Positions 34,740-43,970 of a DNA stretch of 64,000 nt are shown piece after piece. Below the pieces are notes generated by a model. It was given only the letters and a program-made list of their open reading frames with translations. It had not been told where the DNA came from and ran no database searches. The stretch covers positions 62,001 to 126,000 of the forward strand of contig CAMMBV010000001.1 in assembly GCA_946494335.1 (NCBI GenBank), read 5' to 3'. The first letter of the stretch is position 1; the number at the start of each line of letters is the position of its first letter. The translations under genes and the position numbers were made by a program. Source of the stretch: an uncultured Ruminococcus sp. GTDB taxonomy: Bacteria > Bacillota > Clostridia > Lachnospirales > Lachnospiraceae.

Positions 34740-35669
34740 ATGGTGAATATAAGGGAAAGGAATGCGGGGAGAATGATGCTGTATGACTGGATGAAGCGGG
34801 AACTGGTTAAGATGGAAAGAAAATATCCGGCGCTGCTTCAAATCCGCAGTGCGGGTAGAAGCGCAGACGGACGGCAGATTCTGGAAGCTGCCCTGGGAAA
34901 TGACCGGGCGCCGGTGCATGTTCTGGTACAGGCGTCCATGCACGGACGGGAATACATCAATACGAAGCTGGCTGTAAGACAGTTATGGCACAGCCTGGAG
35001 CATGGGGATATGGAAACATATCCCCATGTGTGTCTTCATGTGCTTCCCATGGTGAATCCCGACGGCGTGACCATCAGTCAGACGGGCATAAATGGGATAC
35101 GAAATCCCGGACTGAAAAGGCTGCTGCAGCAATGTAAGCAAAAAGACCAGGAATCCCGGCCTGGCATAATGGAAACGAAGGATTACTGGAAACGATGGAA
35201 AGCCAATGCCAGAGGAGTGGATCTGAACCGGAATTTTTCTGCGGGCTGGAAGGAGTACCGGGGACCGGCTGCGCCTTCCTGTCAGGGTTATAAGGGAAAA
35301 CGGGCGGAATCAGAACCGGAAACCCAGGCGGTGCTTTCCCTTCATCAGCGGTATCCGCTGGCCTGCGTATTGTCCTATCACTCTTCCGGGAAGAAGATTT
35401 TCTGGGATTACGGGGGAAGTGAAAAGGCGAGGAAAGACCAGAGAAGACTTGCACATTTGACAGCGGCCGCCACAGGATATCCGCTGGTTTCCGTCCGCAC
35501 ATCCGGCCAGGATCAGGCAGGGTGCAGCGATTACTTTGTGCTCCACTGCGAAATACCGGCTGTTACCATAGAAAACGGCGAAGGGGACTGTCCTTTAAAG
35601 GAAGAAGAATTTCCGGCCATCTGGCAGGCTAACCGGGATCTCTTTCAGAAAGTGATGGGTCAGTATTGA
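34740..35669 (+). CDS. M14-family zinc carboxypeptidase
   Basis: The ATG at 34740 follows GGGAGA and gives 309 residues without a signal peptide. Zinc ligands are His68 and Glu71 in ASMHGREY, with the third His in LSYHSSG. The substrate Arg is in GVDLNRNF and the catalytic Glu in AVTIENGEG. It is closest in style to gamma-D-glutamyl-diamino acid peptidases acting on peptidoglycan stem peptides, so wall-peptide recycling in the cytoplasm is plausible. The nagA promoter overlaps its stop codon. Confidence 0.88.
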   Translation: MVNIRERNAGRMMLYDWMKRELVKMERKYPALLQIRSAGRSADGRQILEAALGNDRAPVHVLVQASMHGREYINTKLAVRQLWHSLEHGDMETYPHVCLHVLPMVNPDGVTISQTGINGIRNPGLKRLLQQCKQKDQESRPGIMETKDYWKRWKANARGVDLNRNFSAGWKEYRGPAAPSCQGYKGKRAESEPETQAVLSLHQRYPLACVLSYHSSGKKIFWDYGGSEKARKDQRRLAHLTAAATGYPLVSVRTSGQDQAGCSDYFVLHCEIPAVTIENGEGDCPLKEEEFPAIWQANRDLFQKVMGQY

Positions 35670-35694
35670 AAAGACTTGCCGCAGTCCGTATAAT
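35666..35694 (+). promoter_or_regulatory. Sigma-A type promoter for nagA
   Basis: TTGAAA at 35666-35671 overlaps the M14 stop codon; TATAAT at 35689-35694 follows a 17-base spacer. A near-perfect vegetative promoter 44 bases before the nagA start. Confidence 0.7.
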
Positions 35695-35737
35695 AGTAAC
35701 AGCAGTGTAAATGAACAGAATGGACAGGAGAGAATCG

Positions 35738-36841
35738 GTGATAATCAGAGGCGGCCAGGTATTTCAGGAAGACGGAACATACCGGAAACAGGATATCTAT
35801 ATTGAGGATCACAAAATTGTCAGCTCACGGGAGGAAGTGACAGAGGCAAAGGTGATCGATGCCCGGGGACTTAAAGTAATTCCCGGATTGATCGATATCC
35901 ACAGCCATGGAGCGGTGGGATGTGATTTTTCGGACGGAAGCGTAACGGGGCTGAAAAAGATTCTTCGTTATCAGAAAGCCTGCGGCGTCACTTCTTTTTG
36001 CCCCACAACCATGACCCTGCCTGCGAAAAAGCTTCTGCAGGTTATGGAATCGGCTTTCATGGCAGGCGCTGAGGAAGATCAGGCGGCCATTGCGGGAATC
36101 AATATGGAAGGGCCTTTTCTGGATCCGGCAAAGCGAGGCGCCCACCGGGAAGAATTTATCGTACCTCCTGACGTTGATCTTTTCAGAAAATGTCAAGAAG
36201 CCTGTAAAGGGAAGATTCGTCTGGTGACGCTGGCTCCCAATGTAAAAGGAGCGGATCGATTTCTGGAGGAAGTAAAAGGAGAGGTTACGGTCTCTCTGGG
36301 GCATACGGACGCTGATTATGAAAATGCAAAAAGCGCTTTTGACAGGGGGGCTTCCCATGTGACCCATCTTTATAACGCCATGGCGCCCTTCCGGCACCGG
36401 ACGCCGGGTCTTGTAGGCGCGGCTTTTGACAGTCCTCATGTGATGGCGGAACTGATTGCCGACGGCATTCATGTCCACCCTAGCGTTGTACGCAGCACCT
36501 TTGCCATGTTCGGCAGAGATCGGGTGATTCTGATCAGCGATTCCACCATGGCAGCCGGTATGGAAGATGGAATGTATCGTCTGGGAGGACAGGATGTTAC
36601 GGTTCGCAGAGGGAAAGCGCAGCTTGCCGACGGAACCATAGCCGGTTCGGCGGTCAATCTGTTTGAGTGTATGAAAAGAGCGGTGCGCTTTGGTATAAAG
36701 GAGGAAGACGCCATACTGGCATCTACGGTCAATCCGGCAAAGCGCATCGGCATATTTGATAAAGTGGGGTCCATAACCCCAGGTAAGAAAGCGGATTTGC
36801 TGCTTCTGGATCAGGAGCTGAATCTGCTTCAGGTTCTGTAA
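35738..36841 (+). CDS. nagA: N-acetylglucosamine-6-phosphate deacetylase
   Basis: Deacetylates GlcNAc-6-P in amino-sugar catabolism and wall recycling. A GTG at 35738 with AGGAG 7 bases upstream gives 367 residues; the longer frame from ATG 35711 is less likely. Metal and catalytic motifs are present: IDIHSHGAVG, the glutamate in NMEGPF, HLYNAM, the His in ADGIHVHP and the catalytic Asp in LISDSTMA. No nagB is adjacent. The neighbouring M14 peptidase suggests a muropeptide recycling theme. Confidence 0.94.
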   Translation: MIIRGGQVFQEDGTYRKQDIYIEDHKIVSSREEVTEAKVIDARGLKVIPGLIDIHSHGAVGCDFSDGSVTGLKKILRYQKACGVTSFCPTTMTLPAKKLLQVMESAFMAGAEEDQAAIAGINMEGPFLDPAKRGAHREEFIVPPDVDLFRKCQEACKGKIRLVTLAPNVKGADRFLEEVKGEVTVSLGHTDADYENAKSAFDRGASHVTHLYNAMAPFRHRTPGLVGAAFDSPHVMAELIADGIHVHPSVVRSTFAMFGRDRVILISDSTMAAGMEDGMYRLGGQDVTVRRGKAQLADGTIAGSAVNLFECMKRAVRFGIKEEDAILASTVNPAKRIGIFDKVGSITPGKKADLLLLDQELNLLQVL

Positions 36842-36863
36842 AAGGAGACAGGAGGTAGAAAAA

Positions 36864-37466
36864 ATGAAATCAGAAATCACAAGAGAGCAGGCGCTGAGTC
36901 TGCTTGAGAAATACAATAAAGACAGCTTTCATATCCGCCATGGTCTGACTGTGGAAGGAGTAATGCGCTGGTATGCCAGAGAACTGGGATATGCGGCGGA
37001 AGAAGAGTACTGGGGAATCGCAGGTCTGCTGCATGATATTGATTTTGAACAGTATCCCCAGCAGCACTGTCAGAAGGCGCCGGAACTTTTAAGAGAGGGA
37101 GGCGTGGGCGAAGATATGATTCATACGGTATGTTCCCACGGATTCGGCCTGTGCTCCGATGTGGAACCGGAACATCAGATGGAAAAGGTCCTGTTTGCAG
37201 CCGATGAGCTGACCGGACTCATTGGAGCAGCCGCGATCATGCGTCCTTCCAAAAGCGTGATGGATATGGAAGTAAAAAGTCTGAAGAAAAAATTTAAAGA
37301 CAAACGGTTTGCAGCCGGATGCTCCCGGGATGTGATTGAAAGGGGAGCCAGAATGCTGGGCTGGGATCTTGGCGAGCTTTTTGAAAAGACCATACTGGCC
37401 ATGCGTTCCTGCGAGCAGGAAATCAATGAAGCAATGACAGAATACGAACAGAGGAAAGGGGACTGA
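36864..37466 (+). CDS. HD-domain phosphohydrolase
   Basis: A 200-residue protein with an HD domain: FHIRHGLTVEGV, the LLHDIDFEQYPQ pair and a later VCSHGFG. It resembles predicted hydrolases that tidy nucleotides or signalling molecules. A Shine-Dalgarno of AGGAGGT type precedes it. The type III methyltransferase gene starts 1 base after the stop, so it lies in the same transcript as the restriction-modification genes. Whether it belongs functionally to that system is open. Confidence 0.75.
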   Translation: MKSEITREQALSLLEKYNKDSFHIRHGLTVEGVMRWYARELGYAAEEEYWGIAGLLHDIDFEQYPQQHCQKAPELLREGGVGEDMIHTVCSHGFGLCSDVEPEHQMEKVLFAADELTGLIGAAAIMRPSKSVMDMEVKSLKKKFKDKRFAAGCSRDVIERGARMLGWDLGELFEKTILAMRSCEQEINEAMTEYEQRKGD

Positions 37467-37467
37467 T

Positions 37468-39132
37468 ATGTCCGTCAATATCTCCAGAGAAAAAAGAGAA
37501 GAACAGCTTAAAATGCTGGACTGTCTCAGAAGACACATTGCATCAGAAGACCAAGGGGAAAAGACAGGACAGCTTCTTGCCTGTCTGAGTGACATTGAAA
37601 GTACTCTGCGAAAGAAAAAATTCGGACTGGTCTTTGAGGAACATAAAGAAAAGATTCAGGAAACGCTGGAAACCCATCAGCCCTATCTGGAAGAAGACAA
37701 AAGTCTTCGTATAGAAGGCGGGGATCCCTGCAATTATCTGATAGAGGGGGACAACCTGGCCGCTTTGCAGCTTCTGCTGAAAACAAAGAGGGAACAGATC
37801 GATCTGATTATCATCGATCCTCCTTATAACAGGGGAAAGAATGACTTTATCTATGACGACGACTATGTGGATACGACGGATTCTTTCCGGCACAGCAAAT
37901 GGGCGTCCTTTATGTATTACCGGCTGAAACTGGCCAAAAAACTTCTGAAGCCGGAAGGATATATTTTTATCAACATAGACGACAATGAACTGACGACGCT
38001 TAAAATGATCTGCGACGATGTTTTCCGGGAACAGAACTTTGTGGGGATGTATATGTGGGAAAAAACATCCACGGCGCCAGCTCTCTCTAAAAAAGTGAGA
38101 AAAAAGCTGGAATATATCCTCTGTTATGCGAGAAACCTGGATTCGGCTCATCAGTTTTCCCAGGGAAGCATCGACGGGGACGATGCTCCCCTGCTCAACA
38201 AGGGAAATGCGCGCAAGACTTTGACCTTTCCCCCAGGGAGCGTGCAATTTCGCATCAAAGACGGCGTTTACCATCCGGATGGAAGCCGGAAAATCCAGCT
38301 GGAGCAGCCGGTGGAGGTGAAGGATGGAGTTAACATAACGCCACTGGTGGCCACGGGAGAATACAAATGGGTACAGGAAACTCTTAATCGGGAAGTGGAA
38401 GAGGGAACGTATTTCCTGATTAAATCGAAACAGTTTTCTATCCGTTATCAAAGGACTGGAAAAATGATCCATAAAACGCCGCAGAATCTGATCAACGGGG
38501 AGCTGGGTGTGGGAACCAATGAGGAAGCGGAAAAGGAGCTGCGGGCCCTTGGACTGCCCTCCTTTGACTATCCCAAACCCACGTCTTTGTATACCTTTCT
38601 GATCAATATGATCAACCGGGACAAAGATATCACGGTGCTGGACTTTTTTGCTGGTTCCGGAACAACCGGCCATGCGGTGATGAAACTGAATAAGAAGGAT
38701 GGCGGCAGCCGGAAATTTATCCTCTGCACAGACAATCAGGGCGGTGTCTGCCGGGACATTACCTATCCCCGACTTAAAAAGGTGATGGAGCAGGAAGAGT
38801 ATCAGGGTTCCCTGTCTTATCTGAAGGTGAATTATCTTCCCACAAAGGGAAGGATGTATTACGAATATGCCAAAGATCTGGCTTCCCATGTCAAAGAACT
38901 GCTGCAGATAGAGTGGGGAGTGTATCTGGAAAAAACAAACCGGATTCTTCTGATTCTGACACAGGAAGAGGCGGACCGGTATCTGACAAAAGAGCAGTGC
39001 CCGTCAGAATGCAGGAAGGTTTTTCTGGACTGTGACGTTCTTTTATCGGCACAGCAGGAGGCAATGCTTCGGGAGAGAAAGATAGAGGTACAGTCCGTAC
39101 CGGAGTATTATTACAGCGAACTGGAGGGATAA
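37468..39132 (+). CDS. Type III restriction-modification system, Mod methyltransferase
   Basis: A 554-residue N6-adenine or N4-cytosine methyltransferase of the beta order: DPPY at residues 117-120, a target-recognition region in the middle, then the AdoMet motif DFFAGSGTTGHAV near residue 395. This order (catalytic motif before the FxGxG) is typical of type III Mod subunits. The C-terminal about 130 residues are less conserved and may contact Res. The Res gene begins 1 base downstream. It should confer both modification and sequence specificity. Confidence 0.9.
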   Translation: MSVNISREKREEQLKMLDCLRRHIASEDQGEKTGQLLACLSDIESTLRKKKFGLVFEEHKEKIQETLETHQPYLEEDKSLRIEGGDPCNYLIEGDNLAALQLLLKTKREQIDLIIIDPPYNRGKNDFIYDDDYVDTTDSFRHSKWASFMYYRLKLAKKLLKPEGYIFINIDDNELTTLKMICDDVFREQNFVGMYMWEKTSTAPALSKKVRKKLEYILCYARNLDSAHQFSQGSIDGDDAPLLNKGNARKTLTFPPGSVQFRIKDGVYHPDGSRKIQLEQPVEVKDGVNITPLVATGEYKWVQETLNREVEEGTYFLIKSKQFSIRYQRTGKMIHKTPQNLINGELGVGTNEEAEKELRALGLPSFDYPKPTSLYTFLINMINRDKDITVLDFFAGSGTTGHAVMKLNKKDGGSRKFILCTDNQGGVCRDITYPRLKKVMEQEEYQGSLSYLKVNYLPTKGRMYYEYAKDLASHVKELLQIEWGVYLEKTNRILLILTQEEADRYLTKEQCPSECRKVFLDCDVLLSAQQEAMLRERKIEVQSVPEYYYSELEG

Positions 39133-39133
39133 A

Positions 39134-41380
39134 ATGCAGATCAGACTTGCACAGTTTCAAAAAGACGCCATTGCCAGACTGATGGATGCCATGGCGTCGT
39201 CCAAACGGGATATCGTGTTAAAAAGCTGCACCGGCAGCGGAAAGACGATCATTCTGACCAGTTTCATGGATGAATACTGCAAAGAACACGAGAAAACGGT
39301 TTTTGTCTGGCTGACGCCGGGGCGGGGCAGCCTGGAAGAACAGAGCAGGGCAAAAATGAAACGTTATATACACGGCAGTCAGACCAAACTTTTGCCGGAT
39401 GTACTGTCCGAGGGCTTCGAGGAAAACGACGCCTGCTTTATTAACTGGGAAAAGCTGACAAAAAAAGGCAACCAGGCGCTGAAGGAGGGCGATCACACCA
39501 ACTTTCTGGAGCATATCCGGCAGGCCCGGGAGGAAGGACTGTCATTTTATATCATCGTGGACGAAAGCCATCAGAATGATACCATCAAAGCGGATGATAT
39601 TATCAGTTACTTTCACGCCAGAAAAATCATACGATGCTCCGCAACACCGAAGAATACGAAAAATACCCTTTTGATTGAGATACCGGAATCGGAAGTAATC
39701 GCAGAGGGGCTGATTAAAAAGGTTCTGATTATCAATGAGAATTTTGCCAGCAATGTCAACGTGAACAGCCAGGTTTCCTATCTGCTGGAAAAGGCGGTGG
39801 ACAGGCAGCGAAGTCTCAGGGCGGAATTTGTAAAGCGAGAGAAAGATATCAATCCGCTGATTATCATTCAGATTCCCAATAAGTCCGTTCTTCTGCAAAA
39901 GGAAGTGGAAGAATATCTGCAGAAAGCAGGGCTGACTTATGAAAACGGCCGTCTGGCAGTGTGGCTATCCGACCGAAAGGAAAATCTGGATGGAATCGAG
40001 GAAGCCGGCGGGCGGCAGGACGCGGTGATCATCAAGCAGGCCGTGGCTACAGGCTGGGACTGTCCCAGGGCTTATATTCTGGTAAAGCTGCGGGACAATA
40101 TGAATGAAACCTTTGAGATACAGACCATCGGCCGTATCCGCCGTATGCCGGAGGCGGTTCATTATGAAAATGATCTGCTGGACAGCTGCTATCTTTACAC
40201 GCTGGATGAGAAATTTACAGAAGGAGTCCGGCACCATCTGGGGAAAAATGCTCTGGATGCCCTGACGTTGCATCTGAAACCGGAATTCAAAGCGCTCACT
40301 TTAAAAAGCGAGAAGAAAACAGACGTTCCGGTCACCAGGGACGACATATCGGCTCTGCATTCTATTCATGCCTGGTTTGAGAAAAAGTACGGCATAAAAG
40401 ACAGTACGCTGGAGGATCAGAAGCGGCTTTCGGCTTCCGGATACATTTTCACGGACAGCATACGCAATTACACCATATCCGGCCGGGTGGCCACGCTGGA
40501 TGAAGTGCTGAAGGTGAAGGGACGGGATCTGAATGTGATTACCATTGATGAACCTTTGGATACCCACAAGCACGGCCGGATTTATCATCATAAGGTGGCG
40601 GAAATCGGGCGCAAAGTCAGCCTCTCCTACCGTCAGATGAACGCCATTTTCCGCCGCCTGTTTGATGGAGGCGTACGCTTTGGCAAAAAGATTCTTAAGC
40701 TGACCACCCGGGAGGTTTACAGCTTTGTGCTGAACAATGAGCAGCTGTTAAAAGATGATATCCGCCATGCCATGGCACAGATGCTGGAACAGGAGATTAT
40801 GAATGTCAATGCAAAAACGCTGGTGGACTTTACCATTCCGGGAACCTGTATTTTCACCTACGACAGCAGAGCCAAAAGGCAGAAAGAAATGAAAAGAAAC
40901 GTTTACCGGGGCTATCTGGCTTCCGCAGAGATGCGCTCTTCTTCGGAAAAGGAACTGGAAAAGTTCTGTGAAGAGAAAAAAGGAATCGACTGGTTTTACA
41001 AAAACGGAGATCAGGGAGCGGAATACTTCTCCATTGTCTATGAGGACAGCTTTGGAAAGCAGCGTTCTTTTTATCCGGACTATCTGGTGGGGATCCGGGG
41101 GAAAATCTGGATTCTGGAGACAAAGGGAGGCTTCAGCCGCAGCGGAAAAAGCGAGGATATTGACCTTTTTTCAGAGCGTAAATTTCATGTGCTGAAAGAA
41201 TATCTGAATGCCTATGGGCTGAAGGGCGGATTCGTCCGGCTGGATGAAAACAGCAGGCAGCTTTGCATCTGCATGGATACATTCAGCGAGGATATCGAAA
41301 GCAGTCACTGGCTTTTGCTGGAGGAGGTATTGGAAGAGGAAAATGAAAAGGGAAAAGAAGATTCAGCGTGTAATCCATGA
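39134..41380 (+). CDS. Type III restriction-modification system, Res helicase-nuclease
   Basis: A 748-residue restriction subunit, somewhat shorter than classical EcoP15I Res. Walker A is TGSGKT (33-38), the DEAD-like box is DESH (143-146), motif III is CSATPK and motif VI is QTIGRIRRMPE. Near residue 660, YPDYLVGIRGKIWILETKGG gives the D...ExK of a PD-(D/E)xK endonuclease. With Mod it should cleave unmodified inverted sites after ATP-driven movement. Its 3' end overlaps the glycosylase gene by 38 bases. Confidence 0.92.
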   Translation: MQIRLAQFQKDAIARLMDAMASSKRDIVLKSCTGSGKTIILTSFMDEYCKEHEKTVFVWLTPGRGSLEEQSRAKMKRYIHGSQTKLLPDVLSEGFEENDACFINWEKLTKKGNQALKEGDHTNFLEHIRQAREEGLSFYIIVDESHQNDTIKADDIISYFHARKIIRCSATPKNTKNTLLIEIPESEVIAEGLIKKVLIINENFASNVNVNSQVSYLLEKAVDRQRSLRAEFVKREKDINPLIIIQIPNKSVLLQKEVEEYLQKAGLTYENGRLAVWLSDRKENLDGIEEAGGRQDAVIIKQAVATGWDCPRAYILVKLRDNMNETFEIQTIGRIRRMPEAVHYENDLLDSCYLYTLDEKFTEGVRHHLGKNALDALTLHLKPEFKALTLKSEKKTDVPVTRDDISALHSIHAWFEKKYGIKDSTLEDQKRLSASGYIFTDSIRNYTISGRVATLDEVLKVKGRDLNVITIDEPLDTHKHGRIYHHKVAEIGRKVSLSYRQMNAIFRRLFDGGVRFGKKILKLTTREVYSFVLNNEQLLKDDIRHAMAQMLEQEIMNVNAKTLVDFTIPGTCIFTYDSRAKRQKEMKRNVYRGYLASAEMRSSSEKELEKFCEEKKGIDWFYKNGDQGAEYFSIVYEDSFGKQRSFYPDYLVGIRGKIWILETKGGFSRSGKSEDIDLFSERKFHVLKEYLNAYGLKGGFVRLDENSRQLCICMDTFSEDIESSHWLLLEEVLEEENEKGKEDSACNP

Positions 41381-41849
41381 ATTTTCACCGCTGTTCGATG
41401 AAAATTCCAGGGTTCTGATGCTGGGAACCATGCCCTCTCCCGCTTCCAGGGAGAACGGCTTTTATTATGGCCATCCCAGAAACCGCTTCTGGCCTGTGCT
41501 GGCAGACGTGTGCAGATGCCCCTGCCCTATAACGAAAGAAGAGAAAATAAGCTTTGCTCTGGAGAAGGGTATCGCCGTGTGGGACGTGCTGGCGGGCTGC
41601 GATATCTGCGGAGCGGACGATGGCAGCATTCAAAATCCCGTCCCCAATGACCTGAACATCATATTAAAGAAAGCGGATATTAAGGCGGTATTTGCCACCG
41701 GCACAAAGGCCTTTGCTCTTTACAAACGATACTGTCTGAAAGAGACAGGGATGGAGGCAGTCTGTCTGCCCTCCACCAGCCCGGCCAACTGCCGTGTATC
41801 CTTTGAGGAGCTTGTGAAAGCTTACAGCGAAATTTTAAATTATCTGTAA
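41343..41849 (+). CDS. Uracil-DNA glycosylase superfamily protein, deoxyinosine (hypoxanthine) type
   Basis: The ATG at 41343 gives 168 residues. The N-terminal motif GTMPSPASRENGFYYGHPRNRFW is that of the hypoxanthine/deoxyinosine-DNA glycosylase subfamily, and the C-terminal LPSTSPAN is the second catalytic loop of the fold. It removes deaminated bases in base-excision repair. It overlaps the res gene by 38 bases in another frame, an unusual linkage of a repair enzyme to a restriction unit, and is the last gene before the pab promoter. Confidence 0.88.
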   Translation: MKREKKIQRVIHEFSPLFDENSRVLMLGTMPSPASRENGFYYGHPRNRFWPVLADVCRCPCPITKEEKISFALEKGIAVWDVLAGCDICGADDGSIQNPVPNDLNIILKKADIKAVFATGTKAFALYKRYCLKETGMEAVCLPSTSPANCRVSFEELVKAYSEILNYL

Positions 41850-41856
41850 CCAGGGC

Positions 41857-41885
41857 TGGACAGCAAAAAGAGTTCATGGTAAAAT
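41857..41885 (+). promoter_or_regulatory. Sigma-A type promoter for pabABC
   Basis: TGGACA at 41857-41862 and TAAAAT at 41880-41885 have a 17-base spacer. It yields a leader of about 115 bases before pabA that contains two mutually exclusive hairpins. Confidence 0.6.
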
Positions 41886-41927
41886 ACGAAAAAATAAAAA
41901 AACGGACAAGGTGTGCCCGGAAATTGT

Positions 41928-41981
41928 TTCGGAAGACTGCCGAAGACAGACATAGATTGCTATGTCCGCCTTCGGCTTTTT
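41928..41981 (+). promoter_or_regulatory. Attenuator-like leader of pabABC
   Basis: GCCGAAG at 41939-41945 pairs with CTTCGGC at 41970-41976, extended inside by ACATAG/CTATGT, and TTTTTAT follows: an intrinsic terminator. A competing hairpin, TTCGG at 41928-41932 with CCGAA at 41940-41944, would use the same 5' arm and prevent termination. The sensor of the switch is not evident; no known riboswitch fits in the available space. Confidence 0.6.
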
Positions 41982-42007
41982 ATATTGTCGGGCGAAGGAG
42001 AAGGAAC

Positions 42008-42619
42008 ATGTATGTGATGATTGACAATTTCGATTCTTTTGTTTATAATCTGGCGGTTTACATAAAAGAACTGGGGCGGGAAGTGTATGTGGTCCGCAGT
42101 GATCAGGTATCCATACCGCGTCTGTTGCAGGATTGCAGCCAGGGACGGGTAAAGGGTATGATTATCTCTCCGGGGCCCAAATCGCCGGAGGACTGCGGAA
42201 GTTCGCGGGAAGCAGTGCGCCGTCTGGCAGGAAAAGTTCCCATACTGGGAGTCTGCCTGGGACATCAGATCATCGGCAGTGTATTCGGCGCCCAGGTTAT
42301 AAGAGGCAGCCGTCCCATGCACGGAAAGGTGACGCCCATATTTCACAACGGAAACGGACTGTTTGCGGGGCTGCCCTCCTCCTTTGACGCTACCCGGTAC
42401 CATTCGCTGGTGGTGCAAAAGGAGAGTCTTCCAAAAGATCTGCAGGTGGACGCCTGGGCGGAGGATGGAACGATACAGGCCCTCAGTCACCGCTTCTGGC
42501 CGCTGTACGGGGTACAGTTTCATCCGGAGGCGGTGCTGACCCAGTATGGTCATGAACTTTTGGAAAATTACATCAGACTCAGTGAAAAATGGTGGGAGAA
42601 ATATGAAAACGTTAGTTAA
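42008..42619 (+). CDS. pabA: Aminodeoxychorismate/anthranilate synthase glutamine amidotransferase subunit
   Basis: Supplies ammonia from glutamine to PabB. The 203 residues start MYVMIDNFDSFVYNL at 42008 after AAGGA. The triad is visible: Cys in GVCLGHQ and HPE in QFHPEA. Because pabB and pabC follow and no trp genes are present, the p-aminobenzoate role is favoured, though such subunits can also serve TrpE. The gene overlaps pabB by 17 bases. Confidence 0.92.
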   Translation: MYVMIDNFDSFVYNLAVYIKELGREVYVVRSDQVSIPRLLQDCSQGRVKGMIISPGPKSPEDCGSSREAVRRLAGKVPILGVCLGHQIIGSVFGAQVIRGSRPMHGKVTPIFHNGNGLFAGLPSSFDATRYHSLVVQKESLPKDLQVDAWAEDGTIQALSHRFWPLYGVQFHPEAVLTQYGHELLENYIRLSEKWWEKYENVS

Positions 42620-43970
42620 AAAACTGGATTTTTATGTGCCTCTGGAAAGGCTCGCATGTCAATGTCACGGCGAATACCTCTGCGCTTTTCTGGATTCCTC
42701 TTTGGAGGGGGAACAGGGGCGATACTCTATATTGGGAAGAAATCCCTGGCTGACTTTTTATGAGCGGGAAGGTCAGTGCTACAAAAACGGAGAAAAAATA
42801 CCGGAATCCATTGAGGAAGCGCTGGATTCTTACCTGAAAGAAAACCGGGAGGAAAATTTCTCATCCCTTCCTGTCGTATCAGGGGCGCTGGGGTATTTTT
42901 CCTATGAATACGGGAAAAAAGCGGAGGGGATACAACGAAAAAGCAGCGCCGGGATGCCGGATGCCTGGTTTACCTTTTACGACAATCTGATCATTGAAGA
43001 CCGTCGAAAAAAGGAAATCTACATCACGGCCCGGGGGATGTTAAAGGCGGCGGAAGACTCTTTAAGCCAAACAGAAAAATGGATCTTTGAGTGTATGAAA
43101 AAGCCGGAGATCCCGGTACCGCTAAAGCATGGAAAGACGGCGGATTTTCAGGCTGACTTTGACAGGGAAGATTATAAAAAAGCCATAGACCATATGATAG
43201 AGTACATCCGCGCCGGGGATATCTATATCGCCAACATGACGCAGCAGCTTACCATGATCAGCAAAAAGGAGCCCTATGAGGTGTTTCGCTATCTGCGAAC
43301 GCATAATCCTTCTCCTTTCGGCGCTTATTTTAATTACGGCGATTTTCAGATTGTCTGCGCATCGCCGGAGCGGTTTCTTAAGGTACAAAACGGTCAGGTG
43401 GAGACAAGGCCCGTCAAAGGAACCAGAAAACGGGGCGAGACAAAAGAAGAGGATGAAAGATTAAAGCAGGAACTGGCGAATTCGGAAAAAGACAGAAGCG
43501 AGCTGCTGATGATCGTAGACCTGGAACGAAACGATCTGAATCATGTGTGCAGGCCCTGGTCTGTGAAAGTGACGGAGCATTTCGGTGTGGAGACCTACGC
43601 CACTGTGTTTCATCTGGTGAGCACGGTCACAGGAGAGCTGAAGGAAAACGCCTCTTTGATGGATCTGATAAAGGCTGCTTTTCCCGGCGGCTCCATTACA
43701 GGGGCGCCCAAAATCCGCGCCATGGAAATCATCGACGAACTGGAGCGCAGTTCAAGAGGAATCTATACCGGTTCCATCGGATATCTGGCGCTGGACGGCT
43801 CCTGCGATTTTAATATTGTGATCCGAACGACCGTCTGCGAAAACGGGCGGTACCATCTGGGCGTGGGCGGCGGGATCACCTGCGAATCCGACACGGAGTT
43901 TGAATACGAAGAGATACTGCAGAAGGCAAAGGCGATAAGGGAGGCTGTTTATGACGGTGAAAATGGATGA
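42603..43970 (+). CDS. pabB: Aminodeoxychorismate synthase component I
   Basis: A 455-residue chorismate-binding enzyme converting chorismate to 4-amino-4-deoxychorismate. The N-terminal domain has the LEGEQGRYSILG-type sequence. The C-terminal catalytic core has GDIYIANMTQQL, ASPERFL, the PVKGTRKRG block with the active-site Lys, LLMIVDLERNDL, and GGSITGAPKIRAMEIIDELE. The PIKGT lysine favours PabB over TrpE. The ATG at 42603 lies within the 3' end of pabA, so the two are translationally coupled. Confidence 0.93.
   Translation: MKTLVKKLDFYVPLERLACQCHGEYLCAFLDSSLEGEQGRYSILGRNPWLTFYEREGQCYKNGEKIPESIEEALDSYLKENREENFSSLPVVSGALGYFSYEYGKKAEGIQRKSSAGMPDAWFTFYDNLIIEDRRKKEIYITARGMLKAAEDSLSQTEKWIFECMKKPEIPVPLKHGKTADFQADFDREDYKKAIDHMIEYIRAGDIYIANMTQQLTMISKKEPYEVFRYLRTHNPSPFGAYFNYGDFQIVCASPERFLKVQNGQVETRPVKGTRKRGETKEEDERLKQELANSEKDRSELLMIVDLERNDLNHVCRPWSVKVTEHFGVETYATVFHLVSTVTGELKENASLMDLIKAAFPGGSITGAPKIRAMEIIDELERSSRGIYTGSIGYLALDGSCDFNIVIRTTVCENGRYHLGVGGGITCESDTEFEYEEILQKAKAIREAVYDGENG

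Noticed and set aside
37543-38889. Minus-strand open frame of 448 codons opposite mod
   Set aside because: It is the exact antisense of the well-supported type III Mod gene. Its translation has no recognisable motif and no ribosome binding site; it reflects codon bias of the real gene.
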